32,373 nucleotides of DNA from positions 1 to 32,373 of the forward strand of contig JAKLJE010000036.1 in assembly GCA_023151315.1 (NCBI GenBank). The letters run 5' to 3'. The notes under the pieces were generated by a model. The model saw nothing but the letters and a program-made list of their open reading frames with translations. It made no database searches and was not told the origin of the DNA. Every line of letters begins with the position of its first letter. Position 1 is the stretch's first letter. The position numbers and the translations under genes are program-made. Shown one piece after another: positions 14,965 to 23,944 of this stretch. This DNA comes from Bacteroidia bacterium (lineage in GTDB: Bacteria > Bacteroidota > Bacteroidia > Palsa-965).

Positions 14965-16677
14965 CTATATTTTAAGATCGCGCAGATTTAGTTGTACGGA
15001 TACGTTCCCATTCCAGTGGTTTTCTTCCACTGTATAGCAGGCACTGAACATAGATCCGTTCTGCATTTCCGGAAGGAACCCTCCCAGCTGAAAACCAATG
15101 GCGGCAGTAAAGTGATTGCGATCAGGTGGCTGAAACAGATCGCATTTCAGGTGGTTGTCTCCGACGATCCGTGCCCAACCCCGGTCGGCAACATTTCTTG
15201 TCCGGAACATGGGATTCATATTCCCCGGACCGAATGGTGCAAATTGCTTCAGTGCATCCAGAAATTCGGGCGTGATACTCTTCAGCGTGATGTCCAGATC
15301 CACTTCAGTAACAGGAATCAGTTGTTCTTCCGTAATACGCGCACTTACTTCGCGGTCGAATTTTTCAATGAACGACTCCACATTTTCCGGCGAAAGAGTG
15401 AGTCCTGCCGCATACTTGTGTCCTCCGAATTGAATGAGGAGATCGCTGCAGGCTTCAATGGCTTCGTAGATGTCGAACTCCCGCACAGAACGGGCAGAAC
15501 CGGTAACTTTTCCGTCGTGCTGCGTAAGCACAATTGTTGGTCTGTAATATCTGTCTATAAGGCGGGAAGCAACGATTCCAACAACTCCTTTGTGCCATTC
15601 CGGATGAAAGACAACCGTGGATTTCCGATGACGCATACGTTGGTCGCCATCTATCATTTCGAGTGCATGGATTGTTGTTTGCTTGTCGAGATCGCGGCGT
15701 TCCGTATTTGTTTTGTTGAGATCATTTGCCAGTTGCGATGCCAGTTCAGGATTATTCTCAACAAGAAGTTCTACTGCGCCTTTACCGTGATCGATGCGAC
15801 CGGCTGCATTGATACGCGGAGCTGCAGTAAACACGAGATCTGAAATGGCGATTTCTTTTTTCAATCCTGCAACAGCAAACAAGGCTTTGAATGCAGTTCT
15901 GGGTGCGGTGTTGATTTGTTTCAATCCGAAGGATGCCAGCACACGGTTTTCTCCGGTTACGGGTACAATGTCTGCCGCAATACTCACCGCAACAAGATCG
16001 AGCCAGGGAATAATTTCACTGAGCGTTCCGTTACTGTTCATGTTCAGTGCCTGTATCAATTTGAATCCGATGCCACAGCCCGAAAGTTCATCGTATGGAT
16101 AATTGCAGTCGTCTCTTTTCGGATCGAGGACAGCAACAGCATTCGGAATTTTATCGCCCGGTCTGTGGTGATCGCAGATGATGAAGTCGATATTCTTCTG
16201 ATGGGCATAATCAACTTTGTCGTTGGCTTTAATTCCGCAATCGAGAGCGATGATAAGTGAATATCCGTTTTCAGCTGCGTAGTCTATTCCGGCGAATGAA
16301 ATGCCATACCCTTCTTTGTATCGATCAGGAATGTAGTAACCGCAATCCGCGCCTTGCTGTCGCAGATAACCGTACACAAGTGCAACGGCTGTGGTACCGT
16401 CAACATCGTAATCGCCATACACCAGGATTTTTTCTCCGTCACCCAACGCTTGCACAATTCGCGCAACAGCTTTATCCATGTCTTTCATCAGAAACGGATT
16501 GTGCAGATTGGAGAGCGAAGGATGAAAGAACGCATGAACATCCTGGATCGTATTCAATCCGCGTTGCAGCAGCAGTGCTGCAATTGCCTGCGGCATTCTC
16601 AACTCCGCGGCGAAACGAATAATTTCATTCCGGTCGGGAAGAGGCTTGGCTATCCAATGTGTACGCGGGAAATTCAT
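14965..16677 (-). CDS. recJ: Single-stranded-DNA-specific exonuclease RecJ
   Basis: RecJ degrades single-stranded DNA 5' to 3' in RecF-pathway recombination, mismatch repair and base-excision repair. The 570-aa length is normal. The DHH phosphoesterase motifs are present: GDYDVDG (88-94), ALDCGIKAND (145-154) and DHHRPG (169-174) for Mn/Mg binding, and AAPRINAAGR (285-294). The DHHA1 half carries GSARS (393-397) and GGHKYAAG (418-425), followed by an OB-fold nucleic-acid-binding domain (~455-570). The ATG at 16677 gives the usual MNFPRTHWI-type start and a well-placed promoter lies directly upstream. Nothing unusual. Confidence 0.97.
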   Translation of the reverse strand: MNFPRTHWIAKPLPDRNEIIRFAAELRMPQAIAALLLQRGLNTIQDVHAFFHPSLSNLHNPFLMKDMDKAVARIVQALGDGEKILVYGDYDVDGTTAVALVYGYLRQQGADCGYYIPDRYKEGYGISFAGIDYAAENGYSLIIALDCGIKANDKVDYAHQKNIDFIICDHHRPGDKIPNAVAVLDPKRDDCNYPYDELSGCGIGFKLIQALNMNSNGTLSEIIPWLDLVAVSIAADIVPVTGENRVLASFGLKQINTAPRTAFKALFAVAGLKKEIAISDLVFTAAPRINAAGRIDHGKGAVELLVENNPELASQLANDLNKTNTERRDLDKQTTIHALEMIDGDQRMRHRKSTVVFHPEWHKGVVGIVASRLIDRYYRPTIVLTQHDGKVTGSARSVREFDIYEAIEACSDLLIQFGGHKYAAGLTLSPENVESFIEKFDREVSARITEEQLIPVTEVDLDITLKSITPEFLDALKQFAPFGPGNMNPMFRTRNVADRGWARIVGDNHLKCDLFQPPDRNHFTAAIGFQLGGFLPEMQNGSMFSACYTVEENHWNGNVSVQLNLRDLKI

Positions 16678-16693
16678 AAACGTATATACAAAT

Positions 16694-16724
16694 CAAATCT
16701 ACTGTTCAAATATCAAAATCGAAA
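16694..16724 (-). promoter_or_regulatory. Candidate Bacteroidota promoter for recJ
   Basis: Minus strand: TTTC (16724-16721), exactly 19 bases, then TAGATTTG (16701-16694), a perfect TAnnTTTG -7 box and a one-mismatch -33 box. The -7 box ends 16 bases before the recJ ATG. This is the best match to the phylum consensus in the window. Confidence 0.6.
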
Positions 16725-16908
16725 GACAAAGATGCGCAATTGAAAACGGATTGCCGCAGAAGTTTGTGCGTACAAACGTGTGTAAGTGATTAGTGGTGAT
16801 CAATAGTACGCGGATTAAGCGGGAAGCACGGATCAACGCGGATTTTATTTTTCCTACTACTGTGCCTCACTCCTGAGAAGGAATACCGCGCTGAAATTTT
16901 AAAAGCAA

Positions 16909-18126
16909 CTAGCGAATACTGTGGTATACATCACGCACATATGCATCCATTTTCAGTACTCTGCGTCCCGGGGCAATTAAGATCCCGTAAGGAAACCCAT
17001 CTCCGGCCATAAACATATCGCGGATTTCATCATTCATCACGGCTTGTGTCCAGGTCATGTTATGTTCAGCTGTAAATTTCAACAGCTTCTCTTGTTTGTC
17101 GTATGCATCAACAGAAACAATCACAACACGATCTCCCAGAGAATCATTGAGCTTAATCAGGTCAGGAATTTGGAGTCGACAACCTGAACACCACACACCC
17201 CAGAAATCGATGAAGCAGTATTTGGTTGAATCAACCGCTTTGTAAAACGAAACCGTATCTCCTGTTGCAAGATGCAGCATAAAATCAGGAACGCGTGAAC
17301 CTTCTGTGAGTTGAACAGGTAGTATCGTGTCCGTTCTTTCTTTCAGCGAAAATGTTTCTTCACTCAAGGTAATTTCCCATGTCTTCGAACCGAATTTGAA
17401 TACAGCTCCGGACCATGTGCTTTTCGCTCCTTTGAGTTTCGTAGTGTAAGCGGAATCTGCACCATAGTGTACCGCAATGAACACATCAGAGCTGTCCATG
17501 TACAGGCCATTGGCATTTTCGTCTGCAAATGCGATGCACAAACTGTCTCTTCCGATAATCACATCTTTCGCTATGATGTTCCGGAATTCACATTTCAGCC
17601 ACATTGAAGGATGATTGAATATCACACCTTCGTAATACGGGCTGGATGAGAATATTTTGAGCAAGAAACTATCAGGCTTCATATACCTATTAAGCGCCTC
17701 CAGATCAAAAACTCTTAGAGTATTTTCAGCTGTCTTGACGTTAACAGTAATTTTTCCGTTCATCGAAGGTTGGATAGCTGGGCCGTCGTCAGTGAAATTG
17801 AAATTTCTGTTTGCGTCATAATAGCATCGCATCGAGTCTGAGCCTGTGTTCTCAAGATAGATCAATACTTTTTCGTCAAGGGGATAGACTTCTGTTGCGG
17901 GATCTCCGGAAAGAAATGCGAATGAACCGTTGCTGTTTTTCGGAATTGTAATCTTAGGTTTGCGCTTGGAAGTGAAAACGGATTTCCCGGTATCACTTAA
18001 TTGGAAAGTCGGACAAGGTGCAATTCCCCAACGCTGATTTTCAACGTAACGATCAGGTTTGTGGAATTGCTGAGCGTTAAGCATCGCTGTAGAAATGATC
18101 AGTGCTGCAACCAGATATGTTTTCAT
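16909..18126 (-). CDS. Exported thioredoxin-fold (TlpA/redoxin-like) protein
   Basis: A 405-aa protein with signal peptide (residues 1-18, ending LNAQ). Residues ~30-265 form a beta-rich N-terminal part unlike any domain I know by name. Residues ~275-400 are a TlpA/ResA-like thioredoxin fold: VPDFMLHLATGDTVSFY, then FIDFWGVWCSGC with the redox pair Cys313-Ser-Gly-Cys316, and the cis-proline GFPYGILI at Pro379. Such periplasmic proteins in Bacteroidota reduce or isomerise disulfides; the CSGC active site would allow thiol-disulfide exchange. It is monocistronic by spacing, with 231 bases to recJ containing 'CGCGGATTAAGCGGG'-type repeat words and no obvious terminator. Confidence 0.88.
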   Translation of the reverse strand: MKTYLVAALIISTAMLNAQQFHKPDRYVENQRWGIAPCPTFQLSDTGKSVFTSKRKPKITIPKNSNGSFAFLSGDPATEVYPLDEKVLIYLENTGSDSMRCYYDANRNFNFTDDGPAIQPSMNGKITVNVKTAENTLRVFDLEALNRYMKPDSFLLKIFSSSPYYEGVIFNHPSMWLKCEFRNIIAKDVIIGRDSLCIAFADENANGLYMDSSDVFIAVHYGADSAYTTKLKGAKSTWSGAVFKFGSKTWEITLSEETFSLKERTDTILPVQLTEGSRVPDFMLHLATGDTVSFYKAVDSTKYCFIDFWGVWCSGCRLQIPDLIKLNDSLGDRVVIVSVDAYDKQEKLLKFTAEHNMTWTQAVMNDEIRDMFMAGDGFPYGILIAPGRRVLKMDAYVRDVYHSIR

Positions 18127-18189
18127 CTTCTGATAGATTTACAAAGCATACTTAAAACATTTCTTTATTTGATCATTCCGATTTCATCT

Positions 18190-18237
18190 GCAAATTGACT
18201 CATTTCAGCATTGACTCATTTGCATATTGACTGATTC
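18190..18237. repeat. 16-bp tandem repeat, three units
   Basis: Three contiguous 16-base units (18190-18205, 18206-18221, 18222-18237) share ATTGACTSATT, differing in the first four and last bases. They fill the short spacer just after the stop codon of the 209-aa gene and before the thioredoxin-like gene. No start codon, promoter box or terminator is evident in it. Confidence 0.8.
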
Positions 18238-18242
18238 CCCCT

Positions 18243-18872
18243 TCACTTCGCCCGCTTTCTTCTCCAACCTGCAATCACCAATCCTAATCCCGCCGGTATC
18301 AATGCAAGAAAATAAGCATTCATGTGTTCGGGATTCTGCAACATCACCGCAGCGTAAGGAACAGCAATAACAAGTATTAATACTCCTGCCGCAATCAAAC
18401 CTGCACCTCTGGATTTCACTTGCTCCGGCAACTGTGCGGCTTCTTCTTTTGAAATTCCGAATTCCTTTTTCAGTTGCTGCGCAATTTCTTCTTCGGTTTT
18501 TCCCTGCGACTGCAATTCAATCAATCGTTCATCAATGGCTTCGGTTTTCTCGCCTTCTTCGGCAATGACTTTCAAAAGGTCAACACCTCTCGATTGCAGA
18601 TCCACTTTGATACTCTCGAGTTTTTCACCGCTGTCTAAACGACGATTGATGATTGCACGGATTTCATCCGCACTCAGGTGCGCCAGACTGGCAGTCTTCG
18701 TTGACGCCGGTTTTTCCTGGGGAATCAAATGCAGAAGATTTCTTTCTCGCAAAACATCATGAAGTGCTGCACGCGCCTCTTCCGTGAGTTTGTCCTGCTC
18801 TTTTACCAATGCAGACAATGCATCTTCACTTTTCGTGATGTAAGTGGAATGAAAATGTTCGCGTGTGAGCAT
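18243..18872 (-). CDS. Membrane protein of unknown function downstream of dnaG
   Basis: A 209-aa protein starting 6 bases after the dnaG stop codon, so very probably co-transcribed and translationally linked. Residues 1-~150 are helical and highly charged (LVKEQDKLTEEARAALHDVL, HLSADEIRAIINRRLDSGEK, SQGKTEEEIAQQLKKEFG), with repeated short helix-turn units resembling UBA/SHOCT-like modules in which a 'LxxxGxxxxxIxxxL' pattern appears at least twice. Two membrane helices follow (GAGLIAAGVLILVIAVPYAA and NAYFLALIPAGLGLVIAGW), ending in a basic RRKRAK tail. I do not recognise the family. Link to replication is suggested only by position. Confidence 0.75.
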   Translation of the reverse strand: MLTREHFHSTYITKSEDALSALVKEQDKLTEEARAALHDVLRERNLLHLIPQEKPASTKTASLAHLSADEIRAIINRRLDSGEKLESIKVDLQSRGVDLLKVIAEEGEKTEAIDERLIELQSQGKTEEEIAQQLKKEFGISKEEAAQLPEQVKSRGAGLIAAGVLILVIAVPYAAVMLQNPEHMNAYFLALIPAGLGLVIAGWRRKRAK

Positions 18873-18878
18873 ATTGTG

Positions 18879-20855
18879 TTATTTCAGAATGACCCGCCCG
18901 AGTCGCTTGGAAAATTCCATCTTGGCTTCTATCAGACTCTTCTGCTTCTGGATGAGAATCAGTTGTTCGTCAACGTCTTTCGATTCACGCAGTTCCGCCT
19001 GAATGTCATTGATCATCACTTCAAGTCGACGCAGATGCAATGCATTGCTGGCCTGTTGCGCTGCCTTAAGTATGTTCTGCGCTTCAACTGTAACGTAAAT
19101 GAAATGCTTATCCCAATTGGAAAGCTGGTACGGAATGCTCACGAAATCCACAGCCACTTCAGAAAGCATCTTCTCCGGATGATGAATGAAATAGTTGTAA
19201 TCAAGAGCCACGCCTTCATGGTGATGCTTGATGTACTCTTCCATTATCCTTCTGTACACTTCCGTTTCGAATGGATATTGTTCGTGTTCCGATTCAATCA
19301 CCAGAAAATCCGCAAGCGTGCCTTCAATCTCTTCAACATTTCCTTCTTCATCCTGACCTTTCATCGGCACAGGAGAAGTTCCGTAATTCAACAGCAAACG
19401 AATAATCTCGCGTTCCTGATATTCGGTTCTTGTTTTCTGTTCAACAAGCGGTTGTTCACTTGGCTTTGCAGTTGAATCAGGGATGAATGATTCTTCACCG
19501 CCTGAAGTTTCAGTCTTCGTAACAGCGGTTGCTTTCTTATCGTGATTCTTGCGACGTTGTTTGTTGAGTTCATTGAGCAAAGTCTGTTCCTCAATGTCAA
19601 GAATACGGCTGCAGTCTTTCACGTATACGCTGCGCGTAATTGCATCCGGAATTAACGCGATACTGTTCACGATGTCGTGAATGAGCCCGGCTTTCTTGAT
19701 AGGATCATTCTGCGTATCTGCAAAAAGTAATTCTGTTTTGAATGCGATGAAATCTTTCGTGTTCTCTTTGATGAAAGATTTGAATTCTTCATTCGAAACT
19801 TTCTTCGAATAAGAATCCGGATCATCATTGTCAGGGAACAACAACACGCGCACATTCATTCCTTCTTCGAGAATGAGATCTATTCCGCGGAAAGAAGCTT
19901 TGATTCCTGCAGGATCTCCGTCGTACAGAATGGTAATGTTGTTCGTATAGCGACGAATAAGACGAATCTGTTCAACGGTAAGCGAAGTTCCTGATGATGC
20001 AACAACGTTTTCAATTCCCGCCTGATGCATAGACGTGACGTCGGTGTAACCTTCCACCAGGTAGCAGACATCATCCTGAATGATCTGCTTCTTTGCGAAG
20101 TATAGACCATAAAGAACATTGCTCTTGTGATAGATTTCCGTTTCAGGAGAGTTGATGTACTTCGCAACTTTCTTGTCAGTCTTCAGAGTACGTCCGCCGA
20201 AGCCAATAACTCTTCCGCTTGCATTGTGAATCGGGAAAATCACACGACCGTGAAAACGATCGAAGTATTTGTCCTTGTTCTCTTCGTTCTGAATGGTGAG
20301 TCCAGCTTTTACGAGATACTCAATTTTATATCCTGCCGCGAGTGCAGCGTCGGTAAGATCGCGCCAAGTTTCAGGTGAATAGCCGAGTTGGAATTTCTCA
20401 ATGATATCCTGACGGAATCCGCGTTCACGGAAGTAGGAGAGTCCTACTGCTTTTCCCTCTTCAGTTTCATGCAGATTCTTCGAGTAATGTTTCTGCGCAA
20501 AACCGCTTACGAGGAAAAGTGATTCGCGTTCATTATCGCGCTGCTGCTGCTCATCCGTTTTTTTTTCTTCGTGAATTTCGATGTTGTACTTCTTCGCCAA
20601 CCAGCGCAACGCTTCCGGGTAGGAGAGATGCTCGTGCTCCATTACGAAGTTCACGGAGTTGCCGCCTTTTCCGCAGCCGAAGCATTTGTAAATTCCGCGT
20701 GCCGGTGAAACGTTGAATGAAGGAGTCTTTTCGTTGTGAAACGGACACAATCCGATCATACTGGCGCCGCGTTTTTTCAGTGCCACAAATTCGCCCACCA
20801 CTTCATCAATGCGTGAGGAATCAATAATCAGATCAACGGTTTCTTTCGGGATCAT
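18879..20855 (-). CDS. dnaG: DNA primase DnaG
   Basis: DnaG makes the RNA primers for lagging-strand and leading-strand start at the replication fork, recruited by the DnaB helicase. The 658-aa length is normal. The N-terminal CHC2 zinc finger has Cys37, His40, Cys58 and Cys61 (GLCPFH ... YKCFGCG). The RNA-polymerase core and TOPRIM domain have VEGYTDV (267-273, catalytic Glu268), DGDPAG (312-317) and DDPDS (344-348) for metal binding. The C-terminal ~210 residues are the less-conserved helicase-binding domain, joined by a Lys/Thr/Ser-rich linker (~430-470). It starts at ATG 20855 (MIPKETVDLIIDSS), the usual start. It forms a two-gene unit with the 209-aa membrane protein; no rpoD or rpsU neighbour is seen. 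Confidence 0.97.
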   Translation of the reverse strand: MIPKETVDLIIDSSRIDEVVGEFVALKKRGASMIGLCPFHNEKTPSFNVSPARGIYKCFGCGKGGNSVNFVMEHEHLSYPEALRWLAKKYNIEIHEEKKTDEQQQRDNERESLFLVSGFAQKHYSKNLHETEEGKAVGLSYFRERGFRQDIIEKFQLGYSPETWRDLTDAALAAGYKIEYLVKAGLTIQNEENKDKYFDRFHGRVIFPIHNASGRVIGFGGRTLKTDKKVAKYINSPETEIYHKSNVLYGLYFAKKQIIQDDVCYLVEGYTDVTSMHQAGIENVVASSGTSLTVEQIRLIRRYTNNITILYDGDPAGIKASFRGIDLILEEGMNVRVLLFPDNDDPDSYSKKVSNEEFKSFIKENTKDFIAFKTELLFADTQNDPIKKAGLIHDIVNSIALIPDAITRSVYVKDCSRILDIEEQTLLNELNKQRRKNHDKKATAVTKTETSGGEESFIPDSTAKPSEQPLVEQKTRTEYQEREIIRLLLNYGTSPVPMKGQDEEGNVEEIEGTLADFLVIESEHEQYPFETEVYRRIMEEYIKHHHEGVALDYNYFIHHPEKMLSEVAVDFVSIPYQLSNWDKHFIYVTVEAQNILKAAQQASNALHLRRLEVMINDIQAELRESKDVDEQLILIQKQKSLIEAKMEFSKRLGRVILK

Positions 20856-20958
20856 TTTCGGGATTGTGAATTTACGAAAATGGACGCGTGAACCTGAATT
20901 CCGATCTTACTTCTTGAACGGTGATTATCAAGCATTTCAAGTTTTACGAATGCGTCTG

Positions 20959-21000
20959 AAAACAGGAAAGGGCGAAAAATGGAAGATTCTTCGCCCTTTC
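20959..21000 (-). terminator. Terminator after the CUB/HYR protein gene
   Basis: GAAAGGGCGAA (minus strand, 21000-20990) pairs perfectly over 11 bases with TTCGCCCTTTC (20976-20966), followed within three bases by TTTT. The 13-base loop is somewhat long. It lies 19 bases past the stop codon at 21019 and before dnaG, so it separates the two transcripts. Confidence 0.7.
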
Positions 21001-21018
21001 GGAATTATTAGTGGATCA

Positions 21019-23748
21019 TTAATGATTCACAATTATGCGTATCTGACCTTGAACTTCTGCGTTGTCAACCCTCACTAAGTATGCACCGTTGGAGAGATTC
21101 TCCAGATTCAACTCTTCTCCGCTTGTGAATTGTGATACTCGCATTACTACTTGGCCACTGATATCTGTTACTGTCACTTGTGCCGTAGCAGTACCGGAGA
21201 ATGTAATTCGCACGGATTGATCTGCAGGATTAGGATAAGCATTCAGGTCATATGCTTCTGCGTTATCATCAGCAATACCGGAACAAGGATCAACGGTAAT
21301 TGAAATGCTGTCTGTTCCAACACATCCGTTCATGTCAGGCTGAGAATTGTAGTAGAATGTGAAAGTTCCGGTTCCTGTTTGAGAAGGATCAATTGTTGAT
21401 CCGCTGGTAAACGGACCGGAGTATACGCCTCCTGCCGGAGTTGCGTTCAATGTGATTGAAGCATCATTTACACAAATTGTATCATCAGCAGAAGTGAATG
21501 CAACAATTGGATTGGCATACACGGTTACCGTGAAGCATCCTGAAACGTTGGCATTGCCGTCAGTAACCATGAAACAATTCGTTGTTACGCCCACAGGGAA
21601 AATATTTCCCGGAGGTAATCCTGCAGTTTGATACATTACCGGATTACAATTATCGATTGCTGTTGGAAGTGGATAATTGAGCACTGTATTTTCACAAACT
21701 GTGATATTAGCAGGCATCACAATTACAGGAGCCTCGTTGTCGATTACGTTTACTGTGAAGAAATCGTTCCATGTGTTGCCTGAGGCATCATATGCAGTAT
21801 ACCAAACGGTATCGAGTCCGACAGGAAGAAGGTCTCCAGGATGGTAGTTTGATATTATTGTGTCAATTGCGCAATTGTCGCTTGCGTTCGGCTCTGTCCA
21901 GAAATACACTGCGCCGCATTGTCCGGAATCGGAATACACTGTATTGCTTCCCGGCATATTGTAGAGATAAGGTGCAATGGTATCAATTATCACTACCACC
22001 ATTGAATCATACGTTTGATTTATACCGTCTGTAGCTGTGAATATGATTGTGGTGGCACCGGCTGGATACCAGTCCCCGGATGCATGGTTGGAATACAATG
22101 ATGAAGTTGAGCTGCAATTGTCATATACAGTTGGAGCTGTCCACATAGCGTAGTTTCCGCATCCCCAAACAACGCTATATCCGATTACCGTGTCGGGTAC
22201 ATTGATGAAGTATGGAGCAATACTATCGGCCGTACAGCCACAATCACCCGTATATGATATCGTAATTGCATATCCTGAATCAGTACCAAGACTGTCTGCA
22301 ACGAAACGCAAAGCAACATCCATTCCCGGTTGTGACGTATAATTGATTGAACCGTTCCCGGTGAAGTATTGTATAATTTGTGTGGAAGATTGAGTTCCAT
22401 GAACCAGAAACAACGTATCGTTACTGCCCAGATCGTATGATCCATTCATTGATAACACACCGGTTCCGCTGTTATTGAATGCGATGTATGAATACTGATC
22501 ATCACTGTAGTTGCCTGTTGCACCTCCATCATCGTACAGTGTTAGATTGTTTCCGCAGTTCAATGTATATCCGGAAGAATCCGGGAAATTACCTTCTGTA
22601 CAACTTCCCGAGTAAACAATATCCAACTCAAGCCCCGTACCTGTTACGCTCCAGTCTCCGGCCAGGAGAACAGTCAGCGTTTGTCCGGGTTGCCCCGTGT
22701 ACGACATTGTTCCGGTGCATGAGTACTGTGCAAGTACAGCGCCGTTCGGCCCTGCTCCGTCGCGAATGTAAAGTTGTTCGTATCCGCATTCCATGGAATA
22801 GTAACCCGAAATGGTAACGGTACTCAGTGCTGTACACTCAAGTGTTACCCAATCGTAAGGTCCGTCTATATAATTTCCCCACTGCCCGCCTACATCAAAT
22901 AGTGTAGTATTGGTTCCGCATGAAAGAGTATCGCCTTGACGGTACAGCATTGTAACCGCATTGCATGCACCATAAGATTTTACTGTAATGTTTATTCCTT
23001 CTGCAGTAACAGCAGAATCGGATTTCAGTCGGAAAGTAACGTTGCTTCCTACTGCAGTAGTGTAATAAAATGATCCTGATCCTGTATAAGCCAGCAATAC
23101 TGCGCCGGTATCACCTATTCCGTTGTACAGGAATATTGAATCTTTCAGCGGTTCCAGCTGATAGGTTCCGCCGATAGTAATGTAGTGATATCCTCCACCC
23201 GGGAAAAATACCATTTGATCATAGTTGTTGCTGTAATTTCCCGACGCGCCTCCGGCATCAGTGAATGCTAACTGGCTTCCGCAATCAATCGTTGTGTCTG
23301 CTGCAAGCGGAATGGAATACATATTACACAACCCCGAGTAGTTGACTGTAATATCGAATCCGCTGCCTGAAACACTACCATCACTGTGAAAGTACACTGT
23401 GAGTGTTTGACCGGTATCTCCCGTGAATGTGAATGTTCCACTGCACGAACCGTTCCACACAGTTGGTCCTCCCGGAAGTCCGCTTTGCACGTACAATTGA
23501 TCGTATCCGCATTCCATACCATAACTACCGGACAATGAAATAAAGGCTGAGTCGGAGCAATATAAAATAATGTAGCTGTTACATCCATCCGGATAGTTTC
23601 CGCTTCCACCGTTATCCTGTAACACGGTATCTGTTCCGCAACTCAATGCTATCGTTCCCGATACAGGAGCAATAACCTGAGCATACACACCAACGCCGAC
23701 AAATGCGCTCAACATTGCGGTTAACGTAAATCGTAAAATGTTTTTCAT
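21019..23748 (-). CDS. T9SS-secreted adhesin-like protein with four CUB-like and three HYR domains
   Basis: A 909-aa protein with signal peptide (1-23, ending VYAQ). Four CUB-like repeats of about 105 residues occupy ~35-139, ~153-259, ~275-381 and ~395-501; each has L-x-CG near its start, D-x-GG-x-x-GNY, an L-[YF]-[VIL]-x-x-G loop, then G-Q-T-L or similar. Three HYR domains follow (~508-590, ~590-675, ~675-757), each opening with D-x-x-x-P-x-[IFV] and carrying DNC (TVYDNCS, NASDNCA, TAIDNCN). A last region (~758-825) is Ig-like. The T9SS type A sorting domain is at ~835-909 (AYPNPADQS, TVTDISGQVV, NGAYLVRVDN). Likely a cell-surface adhesion or glycan-binding protein. Divergent from the PKD protein. 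Confidence 0.92.
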   Translation of the reverse strand: MKNILRFTLTAMLSAFVGVGVYAQVIAPVSGTIALSCGTDTVLQDNGGSGNYPDGCNSYIILYCSDSAFISLSGSYGMECGYDQLYVQSGLPGGPTVWNGSCSGTFTFTGDTGQTLTVYFHSDGSVSGSGFDITVNYSGLCNMYSIPLAADTTIDCGSQLAFTDAGGASGNYSNNYDQMVFFPGGGYHYITIGGTYQLEPLKDSIFLYNGIGDTGAVLLAYTGSGSFYYTTAVGSNVTFRLKSDSAVTAEGINITVKSYGACNAVTMLYRQGDTLSCGTNTTLFDVGGQWGNYIDGPYDWVTLECTALSTVTISGYYSMECGYEQLYIRDGAGPNGAVLAQYSCTGTMSYTGQPGQTLTVLLAGDWSVTGTGLELDIVYSGSCTEGNFPDSSGYTLNCGNNLTLYDDGGATGNYSDDQYSYIAFNNSGTGVLSMNGSYDLGSNDTLFLVHGTQSSTQIIQYFTGNGSINYTSQPGMDVALRFVADSLGTDSGYAITISYTGDCGCTADSIAPYFINVPDTVIGYSVVWGCGNYAMWTAPTVYDNCSSTSSLYSNHASGDWYPAGATTIIFTATDGINQTYDSMVVVIIDTIAPYLYNMPGSNTVYSDSGQCGAVYFWTEPNASDNCAIDTIISNYHPGDLLPVGLDTVWYTAYDASGNTWNDFFTVNVIDNEAPVIVMPANITVCENTVLNYPLPTAIDNCNPVMYQTAGLPPGNIFPVGVTTNCFMVTDGNANVSGCFTVTVYANPIVAFTSADDTICVNDASITLNATPAGGVYSGPFTSGSTIDPSQTGTGTFTFYYNSQPDMNGCVGTDSISITVDPCSGIADDNAEAYDLNAYPNPADQSVRITFSGTATAQVTVTDISGQVVMRVSQFTSGEELNLENLSNGAYLVRVDNAEVQGQIRIIVNH

Positions 23749-23763
23749 ATTTCCCCTTTTTTA

Positions 23764-23794
23764 CAAAGGTGGAGTGATTGATTGCGCGGTGAAA
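23764..23794 (-). promoter_or_regulatory. Candidate promoter for the CUB/HYR protein gene
   Basis: Minus strand: TTTC (23794-23791), 19 bases, then CACCTTTG (23771-23764), each box one mismatch from TTTG and TAnnTTTG. The -7 box ends 15 bases before the ATG; an AAAGGGGAAAT ribosome-binding sequence sits directly before the start. The leader would be unusually short if this box is used. Confidence 0.35.
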
Positions 23795-23885
23795 TGAGTA
23801 TCGTTAGTCTAAAACATGATTCAGATCAAATCAGGTATATACATGAGATTATTCTGAGCCGCCTTATAAAAATCCGTGCAAATGT

Positions 23886-23916
23886 TTTGCCGCCGAGTTG
23901 GGTATTTCTTAACTTG
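23886..23916 (+). promoter_or_regulatory. Candidate promoter for the PKD-domain T9SS protein gene
   Basis: Plus strand: TTTG (23886-23889), 19 bases, then TTAACTTG (23909-23916), a perfect -33 box and a two-mismatch -7 box. The transcript would begin about 22 bases before the ATG at 23945. It also supports choosing 23945 over the ATG at 23876, which would lie upstream of this promoter. Confidence 0.35.
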
Positions 23917-23944
23917 CCTGAACATCCTCCAAAAAATATTATTG

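Noticed and set aside
14992-15843. Long plus-strand open frame antisense to recJ (283 codons)
   Set aside because: It lies wholly inside recJ, whose motifs are intact, and its translation is Cys/His/Arg-rich with no domain. Frames antisense to coding DNA are often open.
18729-19475. Plus-strand open frame of 248 codons
   Set aside because: It is antisense to dnaG and the following gene; the translation is rich in Phe/His/Arg and no family pattern is seen.
23876-23944. Longer start for the PKD protein at 23876
   Set aside because: It would hide the signal peptide MKYIYRILAGIF and lies upstream of the candidate promoter at 23886-23916.
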